Part shown: positions 1 to 8,359 of the stretch, in pieces
Layout of the letters: every line of letters begins with the position of its first letter
Position numbering within the stretch: position 1 is the first letter of the stretch
From: Pleurocapsa minor GSE-CHR-MK 17-07R
Lineage (GTDB): Bacteria; Chloroflexota; Anaerolineae; Aggregatilineales; Phototrophicaceae
Length of the DNA stretch: 64,000 bases
NCBI GenBank assembly: GCA_019359125.1
Contig: JAHHHY010000009.1
Coordinates: forward strand, 186,001-250,000
Direction: 5' to 3'
Position numbers and translations under genes: made by a program
The notes under the pieces: generated by a model
Told to the model about the DNA's origin: nothing
What the model saw: the letters and a program-made list of their open reading frames with translations, nothing else
Database searches by the model: none

Positions 1-1
1 G

Positions 2-2740
2 GAAGCGGTTTATCTGGGTCTCTCTGGCGCCGAACAGGCACTCGCGCGTCAGATTTTTCTGCGTCTCGTCACGCTGGGCGAAGGCACCGAAGATACGCGG
101 CGGCGCGTCCTGCGCTCTGAATTGAAAGCGCTGACGGACGACAGCGACCAGCTCGATGAAATTCTGGAAACCTTCGCCGCTTATCGCCTGTTCGCGCTGG
201 ATACTGATGTCGGGACGCGCTCTCCCACCGTAGAGATTGCGCATGAGGCGCTGCTGCGTGAATGGGAACGGCTGCGCAACTGGCTGAATGAAACCCGTGA
301 CGACATTAAAGTCCAGCGACAGCTTGCGCTGATGACGGACGAATGGCGCAGTGCCAATCAGGATGCCAGTTTCCTCGCCCATGGCGTGCGCCTGGCGCAG
401 TTCGAAGCCTGGTCAGAAACCAGCCGCCTTGCCCTGAACACGCATGAGCGCGCTTTTCTGTCTGCCAGCCTTGCACATCGAACCCGGGAAGCTGAGCTCG
501 AAACAGAACGGCAAACGCGCGAACGTCAACTGGAACGCCGGTCGCAGACCTTTCTGCGCGGGTTAGTCGCTGTGCTGGCGCTGGCAGGGATCATCGCCGC
601 GGTGCTGGCCATCAATGCCAGCAGTAGCGCGGCTGAAGCACAACGCGAACGCGATGCGGCACAGGTGGCTCGCGCGACCAGCGAGGCCAATTTCGCCCGC
701 GCCGAACAGCAGCGGCTGTACTTAAGCGCAAACGAGGCGATAGATCGCGGAGCAGGCGGAAACATTGGGTTGGCGCTGGCATTGCGCAGCCTGCAATATG
801 GCTACAGCCCCGGCGCGGAAGCCGCGATTATGCGCGCCAGCCGAGCGGGAACGACTATGCTGGAATTGACGGGCTTTGGTTTCGACATCTATGGCGTGCG
901 TTATTCGCCTGATGGCTCGATTATCGCTGCGTCCAGTGAAGGAGGCACCCGCATCTATGACGCGGAAAGCGGCACGGAATTACAGTTTTTGCCTGAAGAT
1001 ACTGCGATCGTGTGGACAATTGACTTTGCACCTGACGGCGGGACCCTGGTGACCCTCGCCAATTCGGGGACTGCACGCGTCTACGACACCGCGACATGGC
1101 AGGAAACCCATGCTTTCGAGATTGAACTGAATGTCTGGTTCGCCGATTTCTCGTATGATGGCACGCGGCTGGTGATCGGCGGCGACAGCTTTATTGACGT
1201 GAGGGACACGGCGACATGGGAACGCGTAGCACAATATGAGCGGCCGATAGACGAGGATACCCGCCTTCTCAGTGTGCTGTTTGGCGCGACAAATGTCGAA
1301 CGCTTCATCATGCGCCAGAATAACCGTATTGTGATTCGAGATGCATCGAACGGTGACCTGCTGTGCACTCCGCTTGATGCTGATGTACCAGACGATACCT
1401 ATACCTGGTGGTCTGAACGTGATCCGGTGTTCATGGTCGCCCCGGCGGACCCGATTGACGGCGCGTACCGCGGATACATTTATAACTACGAGACGTGTTC
1501 CCTGCTCACAACAGTCAGTGAACCTGATTACCGCATCTGGTACGGTGAATACGATCCCGTCAATGATCGTATGGTGACGATCAACTCCAACAGGGAGGTG
1601 GCGCAGTGGCAGATGTCCACCGGATATGAACTGGCGCGTTTCAGCGTACCCACCAACAGTTATGATCTCGATCTCTCACCTGATGGCACGCGCCTTGCCC
1701 TTGCCGATATTCCAGTTGCGCGCGTGATCAATCTGACATTTCCGGCGCAGCCTGAGTTCATCACGACCGAGCTGGCCAATACACATTTTCCGCGGTTTGC
1801 GCCCGATGGTGAAAGCATCTACATCGGCGCGTTTGGCGACGCCGGGCGTTATACGCTGGAGCCGGGCGCCCCCGCCATTCAACTGTATGAGCAGGCCATT
1901 CGCGCCTTTTCGGTCTCCACAGATGGGCGCTATCTTGGGGCAGCGCTTGAACTAACGAACACCGATGAGCATCCGCTGTTGTGGATCGACGCCAGCACAG
2001 GCGAAACGGTGCGTACTTTCGAGGGGTTCTCGCAGCTTGCAAATAACACCGATATTACGCGGGATGGCAGGCTTATGGCCAGCGGATCATTTGATCTGAC
2101 TGCCCGTATCTGGGATACTGCCACTGGCGCAGTCCTGCACGTGCTGGAGGGACATGAAGGGGTCATTCCCGCGGTCAGCTTTTCACCGGACGGCACGCAG
2201 CTGGCAACCAGCAGCAGCGACGGGACAGTACGTGTGTGGAATACTGTAACAGGTGCCTTGATCCGCATTATCGAAATTGGTGCACCGGTACCGTTTGTGA
2301 GCTATTCGCCTGACGGCACACTCATCGGGGCCACTAATGGCGATGGATTTGCCCATCTGTACGATGCCGAGACCGGCGAAGAACGCTTTCGTCTGGTTGG
2401 GCATACCGACGTTGCGTGGACGATTCGTTTTTCGCCGGATAGCAGTCTGGCAGTGACCACTGGATGGGACAGCAGCGCGCGTATCTGGGATACACGCACC
2501 GGCGCGCTCCTGCGCACCCTGACGAACGGCACTGGGAATGATGTGTACTATGCGGAGTTTTCACCCGATGGGCAGACCGTGCTGACAGGAAGCGAATTTG
2601 ATCATCGCGTGGCTTTGTACTCCGTTGATTTCAATGCGATGATCGCGGCGATGTGCGCACAACCCTTGCTCGATCTTAGCCCGGAACAGCGCACGCAGTA
2701 CGGCATCACAGACAGTGATCCGGTCTGCCCGCCACTGTAA
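2..2740 (+). CDS. STAND-NTPase/WD40 repeat protein (5' end outside window)
   Basis: The listed ORF starts at 122, but the frame is open back to base 2, so this is the C-terminal part of a longer protein. The first ~100 residues (EQALARQIFLRLVTLGEGTE) resemble the helical region that follows the NTPase in nSTAND1-type proteins. A basic/acidic helical stretch, one hydrophobic segment (GLVAVLALAGIIAAVLAINA) and an alanine-rich coiled coil follow. The rest is WD40 blades with recurring FSPDG and RIWDTATG motifs, likely two propellers. Family knowledge: such proteins are signalling scaffolds that sense a ligand through the propeller and oligomerise through the NTPase. The NTPase and any effector domain are upstream and unseen, so its output is unknown. 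Confidence 0.85.
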   Translation, partial: EAVYLGLSGAEQALARQIFLRLVTLGEGTEDTRRRVLRSELKALTDDSDQLDEILETFAAYRLFALDTDVGTRSPTVEIAHEALLREWERLRNWLNETRDDIKVQRQLALMTDEWRSANQDASFLAHGVRLAQFEAWSETSRLALNTHERAFLSASLAHRTREAELETERQTRERQLERRSQTFLRGLVAVLALAGIIAAVLAINASSSAAEAQRERDAAQVARATSEANFARAEQQRLYLSANEAIDRGAGGNIGLALALRSLQYGYSPGAEAAIMRASRAGTTMLELTGFGFDIYGVRYSPDGSIIAASSEGGTRIYDAESGTELQFLPEDTAIVWTIDFAPDGGTLVTLANSGTARVYDTATWQETHAFEIELNVWFADFSYDGTRLVIGGDSFIDVRDTATWERVAQYERPIDEDTRLLSVLFGATNVERFIMRQNNRIVIRDASNGDLLCTPLDADVPDDTYTWWSERDPVFMVAPADPIDGAYRGYIYNYETCSLLTTVSEPDYRIWYGEYDPVNDRMVTINSNREVAQWQMSTGYELARFSVPTNSYDLDLSPDGTRLALADIPVARVINLTFPAQPEFITTELANTHFPRFAPDGESIYIGAFGDAGRYTLEPGAPAIQLYEQAIRAFSVSTDGRYLGAALELTNTDEHPLLWIDASTGETVRTFEGFSQLANNTDITRDGRLMASGSFDLTARIWDTATGAVLHVLEGHEGVIPAVSFSPDGTQLATSSSDGTVRVWNTVTGALIRIIEIGAPVPFVSYSPDGTLIGATNGDGFAHLYDAETGEERFRLVGHTDVAWTIRFSPDSSLAVTTGWDSSARIWDTRTGALLRTLTNGTGNDVYYAEFSPDGQTVLTGSEFDHRVALYSVDFNAMIAAMCAQPLLDLSPEQRTQYGITDSDPVCPPL

Positions 2741-2885
2741 GGCGGGGTATCGGAACAGATAGCACTGTCCTCAGTGTCACCGATCTGGGCAGGGATTAGC
2801 GGACAGAACATTTGTCACGCGGCGTGGAGCCCCTCGAAACCGGTAGGGCTGACTCAGGCTGTGATCACGAGGCCCGTGTGATCCC

Positions 2886-3776
2886 CTATAGTGGAGGCAT
2901 AGCAACTGCTGTTAACGGTTCCAGACGCAATGCTTCCAGCGTCAGCTTCCATATCTGCTCTGGCAGGTCGTCCCTGATGATGCTGCCAGGCCACGCCAAC
3001 GCTTTCCCTTTAGGATTGAAATAGCTGCCGCTTATGCCCTCTACATCTGCTGATGAGGCCAGATAAATTGACGAACGCGCTGCTTTCTCAGGCCTGGCAT
3101 TCGCCAGCATGAGGGAAAACAGCGCTCCCATCAGGCGTGCGACGGGCGTTTTCGTGCTGACCATATTGCGCGTCATGGCGGTATCCGCCAGGCCGGGAAA
3201 CGTGACGTTCAGGGTGACCCCACTCCCTTGCAGATGCTGTGCGAAGGCATAGCTTCCTGCCATCATGATATTTTTCGCTGGTCCATATCCGATTTTTGCC
3301 TGATCCGCCAATGGTTTACGCAGATTGGCGATGTCCACGCCGCCTGCGCCTGGCATGCCGCCTGTCACATTGATCACGCGCCCATTCCCCGATGCGCGCA
3401 GCAATGGCAGCAGATGGTAGGTGAGCAGCGCCGGTACCAGATGGTTGACCACGAGAGCCGCCTGAAACCCTTCTTCGGTATCCACGCGACTGGCGGGGAT
3501 CATGCCCGCATTGTTGATCAGGACGTCCAACCGCGAAAATCGACTGCGGAAGGTGTCAATGAGTCTGTGCGTCTGCGAAATGAGCGATAAGTCACTGAGG
3601 ATCAGATCGATATTCTGGTGACCGCTGGCTTCCTGAATATCGCGCACAGCCGCCTTGCCACGTTCTGCATCTCGTCCGCTGACGACGACGTGCGCGCCGA
3701 GTTTCGCCAGCCCGATAGCCGTCTGTTTGCCGATACCGCCAGTTCCGCCTGTAATCAGGACCGTTTTGCCGTGCAT
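2886..3776 (-). CDS. Short-chain dehydrogenase/reductase (SDR)
   Basis: NAD(P)-dependent oxidoreductase of the classical/atypical SDR superfamily, 296 aa. The Rossmann glycine motif TGGTGGIG is near residue 10, an NNAG motif is near residue 90 and the catalytic pair appears as YGPAK (YxxxK) near residue 165. The length and the C-terminal lid resemble retinol-dehydrogenase/WW-domain-oxidoreductase-like SDRs; the substrate cannot be told. The start is fixed by AAAGGAG eight bases upstream of the ATG. It is the last gene of the leftward TetR-ABC-DoxX operon, 42 bases after the 4-TM gene, and so probably shares its regulation. Confidence 0.88.
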   Translation of the reverse strand: MHGKTVLITGGTGGIGKQTAIGLAKLGAHVVVSGRDAERGKAAVRDIQEASGHQNIDLILSDLSLISQTHRLIDTFRSRFSRLDVLINNAGMIPASRVDTEEGFQAALVVNHLVPALLTYHLLPLLRASGNGRVINVTGGMPGAGGVDIANLRKPLADQAKIGYGPAKNIMMAGSYAFAQHLQGSGVTLNVTFPGLADTAMTRNMVSTKTPVARLMGALFSLMLANARPEKAARSSIYLASSADVEGISGSYFNPKGKALAWPGSIIRDDLPEQIWKLTLEALRLEPLTAVAMPPL

Positions 3777-3818
3777 GGGAGTGTCTCCTTTGAGACTTGG
3801 ATTTACAGCGACAGCGCA

Positions 3819-4433
3819 TTACGCCGAAAGGACGCCTTGCCTGCGCGCAGGCCTGACGATGCGCAGCATCAGGGTCAGCAGGAAATACCCTGTCACTACA
3901 AAGGTCAGTCCGAACGTCGCAAACAGAAAGCCCGCTTTGATGCGCGTGAAGATCAGCCCTAATTCCATAAGCTGGAGGGCATTAGCGGCTGAAGGATCGG
4001 AGACCACCACGACAAAACACAGATTCTCGAACCAATCGAACACGCCAACGCCCCACGGAATCAGCAGGAATGGACTGGCGATCAAAAGATCAGTCCATCG
4101 GTTTTTACGTCGACTCAGAAAGTACGCCCACAGCAGCGAGAGCGCGCCAAACACAAGGGGAGGCATCAGATTGTCGAGGATGAAAAATACCCAGTAGAAC
4201 AGCCGCGCCTCAGACGAGTACGTCATGATCTGGTCGATGGCCTGCGTCGCAGTCAGGAGCGAGGACGTGTTTTGCAGGTCGATGGGCAGAAAACCGGCAA
4301 CCTGTTCAAACTGGCTGCCGAACGCGCTGAGGGTGAGCAGCCAGCTCACATTCAGGGTGACGATGAGGGCGAGAATCACCCACAGGCTCGTCATTCTTCC
4401 AAAATTGAGGATCCATGTACGCATTACTGTCAT
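3819..4433 (-). CDS. Four-helix membrane protein of unknown function
   Basis: I do not recognise the family. The 204-aa protein has hydrophobic segments near residues 15-35, 80-105, 115-135 and 165-190, with a basic loop (SRRKNRW) between the second and third and a basic C-terminus, consistent with four transmembrane helices. The ATG is preceded by CAGGAG at eight bases. It lies between the DoxX gene (30 bases upstream) and the SDR gene, and all carry the same style of strong ribosome binding site, so it is an operon member. A DUF-type integral membrane protein that co-occurs with DoxX and SDR is the most that can be said. Confidence 0.75.
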   Translation of the reverse strand: MTVMRTWILNFGRMTSLWVILALIVTLNVSWLLTLSAFGSQFEQVAGFLPIDLQNTSSLLTATQAIDQIMTYSSEARLFYWVFFILDNLMPPLVFGALSLLWAYFLSRRKNRWTDLLIASPFLLIPWGVGVFDWFENLCFVVVVSDPSAANALQLMELGLIFTRIKAGFLFATFGLTFVVTGYFLLTLMLRIVRPARRQGVLSA

Positions 4434-4463
4434 GCTGTCATCTCCTGAAAGATACTTCGATGG

Positions 4464-4859
4464 TCAAAGTGGGACGAAGACAAATCGTCCGAAGGCGATA
4501 AAAGCTGCTGCAAGTGCCAGCGTAAGCGGTCCTACCACCAGGCTGGGCTCGTGGCGCCGCAGATGAACGACGATCGCGCCGAGCATTAGCACGGCTAACC
4601 CGATGGCTGCCAGCGGCGTGAGCGCAGGCAGGATGCCTGTTAACGCGGGCAGGATCAGCCCTATCCCACCCAACAGCTCCAAAAGTCCAATCAGCCGCAC
4701 ATGACTCGCGCTGAAATCTTTGACCCACCCCATGTTTTGTCGGCCCGTTTGCGTCACCGATGCGAGCATCTTCTCGCGCGGCACTGCCACTTTCAGAACG
4801 CCAACCATGATGAACACAAGACCCAGCAGCAATTGCACTATCCACAGAACGGTATTCAT
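4464..4859 (-). CDS. DoxX-like membrane protein
   Basis: DoxX/DoxD-like family: small four-helix membrane proteins of uncertain chemistry, often linked to redox or stress functions. The 131-aa product shows LLLGLVFIMVGVLK at the first helix and LLELLGGIGLILPALTG at the second, both typical of the family. The ORF track starts nine codons earlier, but no ribosome binding site precedes that ATG, while the MNTVLW start has AAAGG about 11 bases upstream, so I prefer the shorter form. The gene follows the broken ABC permease in the same leftward operon. Confidence 0.8.
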   Translation of the reverse strand: MNTVLWIVQLLLGLVFIMVGVLKVAVPREKMLASVTQTGRQNMGWVKDFSASHVRLIGLLELLGGIGLILPALTGILPALTPLAAIGLAVLMLGAIVVHLRRHEPSLVVGPLTLALAAAFIAFGRFVFVPL

Positions 4860-4921
4860 CGCGGAATACACCTTTCGCTGATACATACAGGAACGTACGT
4901 TGGCACCCAGTCTTGAGGGCC

Positions 4922-5733
4922 CTAACGCTCGCTCGTGCGCTGTCGCAAACTGGAAACAGCGAACGTAAAGGTGACGATGCCGAGAACAATGGCGATCGCA
5001 ATGCCAAGGACGATTTCGCCCGTGTTGCCCCAGCCATCAAGCAGAATCGTGCGCATTGCCTGCAGAATGTAGGTGATGGGATTGATCTGGGCGGCGGTTT
5101 TAATCCACCCTTGCAGCAGTTCGAAGGGCACAAAGGCCGCCGTCAACAGGGTGAGCGGGAAAAACAGAAACGAGATCCCCTGGGTGGCAGCGGGATTGCC
5201 CGTGCGCAGCCCGACGCCGACTGTCAGGCCAGCCAATGCGTTGCCCACCAGCATCGCCATGCCGATGATCGCCAGGATGCCAGCAATGCCCGTCGGCGGG
5301 TTTAGCCCCAGCAGAGCACCCCGACCAGGGTGACCAAAGCTGTTTGCACACCCAGCACGATTGCACCCGCGAACATAGCGCCGAGCAGCACCGCGCCGCG
5401 ATTTACCGGCGTGAGCATCAGCTTGTCGAAGTAGCCGCTGGCGACATCCTGAACGATGGATTGTCCGGCGATGCCAGAGCTGCTGAGTGCGGAATTCAGG
5501 ACTGCCCCTGGCAGGATAAACGCCAGGTAACTTTTTCCGATCAGGCCGGGGATGAAGTCCGACGCGCCACCCAGCGATGCCAGGTAGATCAGCAGGGTGA
5601 ACACACTCAGGACCAGGCCCGGAAGGTATGATCCGGGTGTCCGCAGGATGGTACGAATGGTGCGGGTCGTCAGGGCTGCCACCTGAATCAAAAAGGGCGT
5701 GCTGACATCGTTGGTTATCGTGATCGGGGTCAT
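4922..5733 (-). pseudogene. ABC-2 type permease, split by a frameshift
   Basis: Membrane subunit of a DrrB-like ABC exporter. The N-terminal part (MTPITITNDVST to GVLCWG) is in one frame and ends at a TAA near 5302. The C-terminal part (ALLGLNPPTGIAGILAIIG to RQRTSER) is in another frame to 4922. Joining them at GTGCTCTGCTGGGG gives a continuous ABC-2 permease of about 270 aa with six hydrophobic segments, so one base is missing or two are extra there. No convincing slippery heptamer is seen, so mutation or assembly error is likelier than programmed slippage. The ATG has AAGGAG at eight bases. It pairs with the ATPase just upstream. Confidence 0.82.
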
Positions 5734-5771
5734 ATAGTTGTCTCCTTGTCGAACCTTCAGAAATGGAACGG

Positions 5772-6767
5772 TTACGTGCTAATCGGCTGCGTTTGTTCAA
5801 ATGACCGTTTGGCATCATCAACGGCCAGTCGCTGCCCGGTCACTTCGAGAAAAACATCGTCGAGGGTGGGTTGAGAGAGCGTCAGCAGGGTCATCTCCAG
5901 CCCGGCGGTTTGCAGGCGATTGGCGACCACGGCGACAGCCGCGGCAGCGTTGTTCAGATAAAGGCGCAGCGTTGATCCATCCGTTTGAGTGGGCGCAGTC
6001 GAAAGATCCGCGAGGACCGATTTGCCACGTTGAACATCTTCGGCGTTCCGAAAAGTCACATTGATCGCCTCAGAACCGATCTGTGCTTTCAATGCCCGTG
6101 GCGTCCCTTCGGCGACCAGCGCACCACCGTTGATGATGGCCACGCGGTCCGCGAATTCATCTGCCTCCTCCAGATACTGCGTGGTCAGGAAGATGGTCAT
6201 CCCTAACTCTGCGTTCAGCCGGCGCACTTCTGCCCAGATGTCGCGGCGGCTTGCCGGGTCAAGCCCTGTCGTTGGCTCATCCAGAAAAAGAATGCGCGGC
6301 TCATGAACCAGCGCCAGCGCCAGGTCCAGCCGTCGTCGCATTCCCCCGCTGTACTGCCCGACACGCCGACTCTGCGTTTTGGGGTCGGTCAGTTTCACCA
6401 GCTCCAGGAGTTCTTCGGCGCGCGCTGCGGCTTGTCTGGAGGTCCTGCCAAACATACGCCCCTGCAAAATGAGGAGTTCCCTGGATTTCATCAGCGGATC
6501 AAGCCCGACTTCCTGCAGGGCGACCCCGGTCACACGCCGAATTTGCGCCGCTTCAGAGGCAATGTTGAAGCCTCCAATCAGGGCGGTTCCGCTGGTAGGG
6601 CGTGCAAGCGTGGTCAGGATTTTCACGACAGTACTTTTGCCAGCACCGTTCGGACCAAGAAATCCGAAGATTTCCCCGGATGCGACCTGAAATGACACCC
6701 CTTTCACGGCTTCAAAAGTGCCATAACGCTTCACCAGTTTTTCGACCACGATCTCATGATTCAACAC
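5772..6767 (-). CDS. ABC transporter ATPase, DrrA-like exporter
   Basis: Nucleotide-binding subunit of a daunorubicin-resistance-type ABC exporter, about 331 aa. Walker A is GPNGAGKST, the signature is YSGGMRRRLDL, Walker B is RILFLDEPTTGLD and a C-terminal extension after the ATPase core (residues ~225-325) is typical of DrrA/CcmA-like subunits. The ORF track begins at 6785, but a GTG six codons in (VLNHEIVVEKL) has AAAGGA six bases upstream, so I place the start there. It is the first gene of the operon and lies just downstream of an operator-like palindrome. Cargo is unknown; a drug or lipid-like compound is the usual guess. Confidence 0.9.
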   Translation of the reverse strand: MLNHEIVVEKLVKRYGTFEAVKGVSFQVASGEIFGFLGPNGAGKSTVVKILTTLARPTSGTALIGGFNIASEAAQIRRVTGVALQEVGLDPLMKSRELLILQGRMFGRTSRQAAARAEELLELVKLTDPKTQSRRVGQYSGGMRRRLDLALALVHEPRILFLDEPTTGLDPASRRDIWAEVRRLNAELGMTIFLTTQYLEEADEFADRVAIINGGALVAEGTPRALKAQIGSEAINVTFRNAEDVQRGKSVLADLSTAPTQTDGSTLRLYLNNAAAAVAVVANRLQTAGLEMTLLTLSQPTLDDVFLEVTGQRLAVDDAKRSFEQTQPIST

Positions 6768-6845
6768 AGAGCATCCTTTCAACACGAGCCTGCCAAAGAT
6801 TTGACAGGTTTTCAGGGCAAAATAGCAGGGCCTGCTTCGTACTGT

Positions 6846-6869
6846 AAACTACCTAATTATTGGTAGTTT
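6846..6869. promoter_or_regulatory. Operator-like palindrome upstream of the ABC operon
   Basis: AAACTACC and GGTAGTTT form a perfect 8-bp inverted repeat around an AT-only spacer (TAATTATT). It sits between the end of the TetR gene and the start of the ABC ATPase gene. The same half-sites recur just upstream of the TetR start (7476-7499), matching at 17 of 24 positions, so this is the probable binding site of that TetR protein. Confidence 0.7.
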
Positions 6870-6887
6870 TCACAGGCAAAAAAAATT

Positions 6888-7472
6888 TCAGCGCGACTGA
6901 AGTCCCCGAATCAGGACCTCGATGATCTGATCGGCAGCCTGGTCTTTGCTGAAATACTGCTCATTGGTTGGCGCGTTCCTGATCCCCTCGATCAGCGACA
7001 GGAATGCCCCCACGAGCAAGCCAGCATGAGGGAGTGGCAGATCTGTTTCCTGCTGAGCCTGCATAAAGATTTGCTCAAGGGGCATCAACATGGCGCGATA
7101 CATACTCATCATCAGCTGGTCCGCGTGAACTTTACTGATCTCCGGCATATCGGACTGAATGACGCGCGTCACATTCATGGGGGGCTGTGAGAGCAACCAG
7201 TGGGTCACCGCGTGAAGCTGTCCCTGCCAGTTTAGCGCCTCGTTCTGCATCACTTCACGCAGTCCTTCACGATGCCGTTGCAGGCTGCGTTCCGTCACCT
7301 CGACGAACAATTCTTCCTTGCCCTTGACGTGGTAATAGAGTGATGCCTGTTTCATGTCCAGGTCCTGCGCGATATCACGCAGCGTCACTGAGCTATAGCC
7401 GCGCTGACTAAACAGACGTTCGGCCGCATCGAGCACGCGTTCACGGGATAACGAATGTGTTGAATCATTCAT
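6888..7472 (-). CDS. TetR/AcrR family regulator
   Basis: 194-aa one-component repressor. The N-terminal helix-turn-helix (VLDAAERLFSQRGYSSVTLRDIA followed by SLYYHVKGKEELF) is the standard TetR DNA-binding domain; the C-terminal helical part is the ligand/dimer domain. It heads a leftward run with the ABC exporter, DoxX and SDR genes. Two related palindromes, one at its own start and one in front of the ABC ATPase, suggest it represses both itself and the export operon and lets go when an exported or toxic compound binds. The ligand is unknown. Confidence 0.92.
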   Translation of the reverse strand: MNDSTHSLSRERVLDAAERLFSQRGYSSVTLRDIAQDLDMKQASLYYHVKGKEELFVEVTERSLQRHREGLREVMQNEALNWQGQLHAVTHWLLSQPPMNVTRVIQSDMPEISKVHADQLMMSMYRAMLMPLEQIFMQAQQETDLPLPHAGLLVGAFLSLIEGIRNAPTNEQYFSKDQAADQIIEVLIRGLQSR

Positions 7473-7475
7473 GCT

Positions 7476-7499
7476 TGCCTACCTAACATTTGATAGTTT
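7476..7499. promoter_or_regulatory. Second TetR-type operator at the tetR start
   Basis: TGCCTACCTAACATTTGATAG followed by TTT lies four bases upstream of the TetR ATG. It aligns with the 6846-6869 palindrome (CTACCTAA and TAGTTT conserved), with the left half-site less symmetric. Its position suggests autoregulation. About 240 bases to the right, before the DUF1905 gene end, I see nothing else. Confidence 0.6.
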
Positions 7500-7739
7500 A
7501 GAGCATTCGGGATACTGTGTCAAGGAGGTATCTGATTTGCACACTTTATACCACCGATTCCTGGCCTCAGGTACAACCTGCTTAATCATTTCCTGGCCAG
7601 TTCACAGGTTCATGGTACTCTCAAACGACTCATGCAGGCATACCCTGATTATGCCAAAAGGCCCGCTGGAATCATTCAAGCGCCGCATTGCTGTGCGATT
7701 TCACAGATTCTCATTTCCCCTGATTGCAGCGGTTACCCG

Positions 7740-8048
7740 TCAGCGCGTCCGGTCGTGAGGCTGCATGTCCACGCTGAGTCGGATCGTCACCACATCGCCC
7801 TCGTTCAGACTTTCGCGTTTGCGAACCATATCTTTGAGCGGCACCAGGTACAGCGCGTCTTTGGGAATCAGCGAGGTTTTCCACTGCGTTCTGCCCACCT
7901 GAACCGCCACCGGGATGACGCCCCAGCCGTAGGTCACCAGCCCCGATATCGCCTTGATGTCGCGGCTGTGCTCTTCGGGAACGGTCACGAAGTAAAACGG
8001 GGAAGGCCCACGCCAGTACCAGATTTCGCCGTCAAATTCGATATCCAT
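7740..8048 (-). CDS. DUF1905 domain protein
   Basis: A 102-aa protein matching the DUF1905 pattern: an N-terminal FDGEIWYWRGPSPFYFV stretch, a GVIPVAVQVGRTQWKTSL core and a C-terminal LVPLKDMVRKRESLNEGD. DUF1905 is a small beta-barrel domain, often fused to YdeI-type domains; its function is not established. The ORF track extends 36 codons further, but those residues do not fit the domain, and the internal ATG (MDIEFDG) has GGGA seven bases upstream. It appears monocistronic. Confidence 0.8.
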   Translation of the reverse strand: MDIEFDGEIWYWRGPSPFYFVTVPEEHSRDIKAISGLVTYGWGVIPVAVQVGRTQWKTSLIPKDALYLVPLKDMVRKRESLNEGDVVTIRLSVDMQPHDRTR

Positions 8049-8359
8049 GGAATCATCCCGTCTGTTCACTGGTTGAACTACCTGTCCATCTCTTAAGGAT
8101 AGCATTGATAGACCCAGCGACAGCCAGAAATGGGCATAGCTGTGAATATGCCTCATCCGAAACTAAATACGCAGGGCGCTATGTAGTGACCAATAGTCTC
8201 CGCGTTGCAGAATGGGCGTGCGTGCACGTAGTTCTGTGATAACAGAATCACCTGTTGCGGGCAGGTTTGACGACGGGAATGCGTATAGAAGCAATACATC
8301 TTCAAAACGGATATTACTATTAATATAAACATATCCGACACAGTCACAGGGTGAATTTT
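8049..8359. other. Intergenic leader before the macroglobulin gene
   Basis: About 310 bases without a supported gene, between two divergently transcribed genes. The right part is AT-rich, with GGATAT and ATATCC as an imperfect inverted pair near 8311-8336. I find no convincing -35/-10 pair, terminator or RNA motif. Confidence 0.5.

Noticed and set aside
5290-5340. Programmed -1 frameshift in the ABC permease
   Set aside because: The shift direction would allow it, but there is no canonical slippery heptamer and no clear downstream stimulator; mutation or assembly error is simpler.
7471-7758. 95-aa + strand ORF between TetR and DUF1905 genes
   Set aside because: Low-complexity translation with no domain, overlapping the operator and the DUF1905 3' end.
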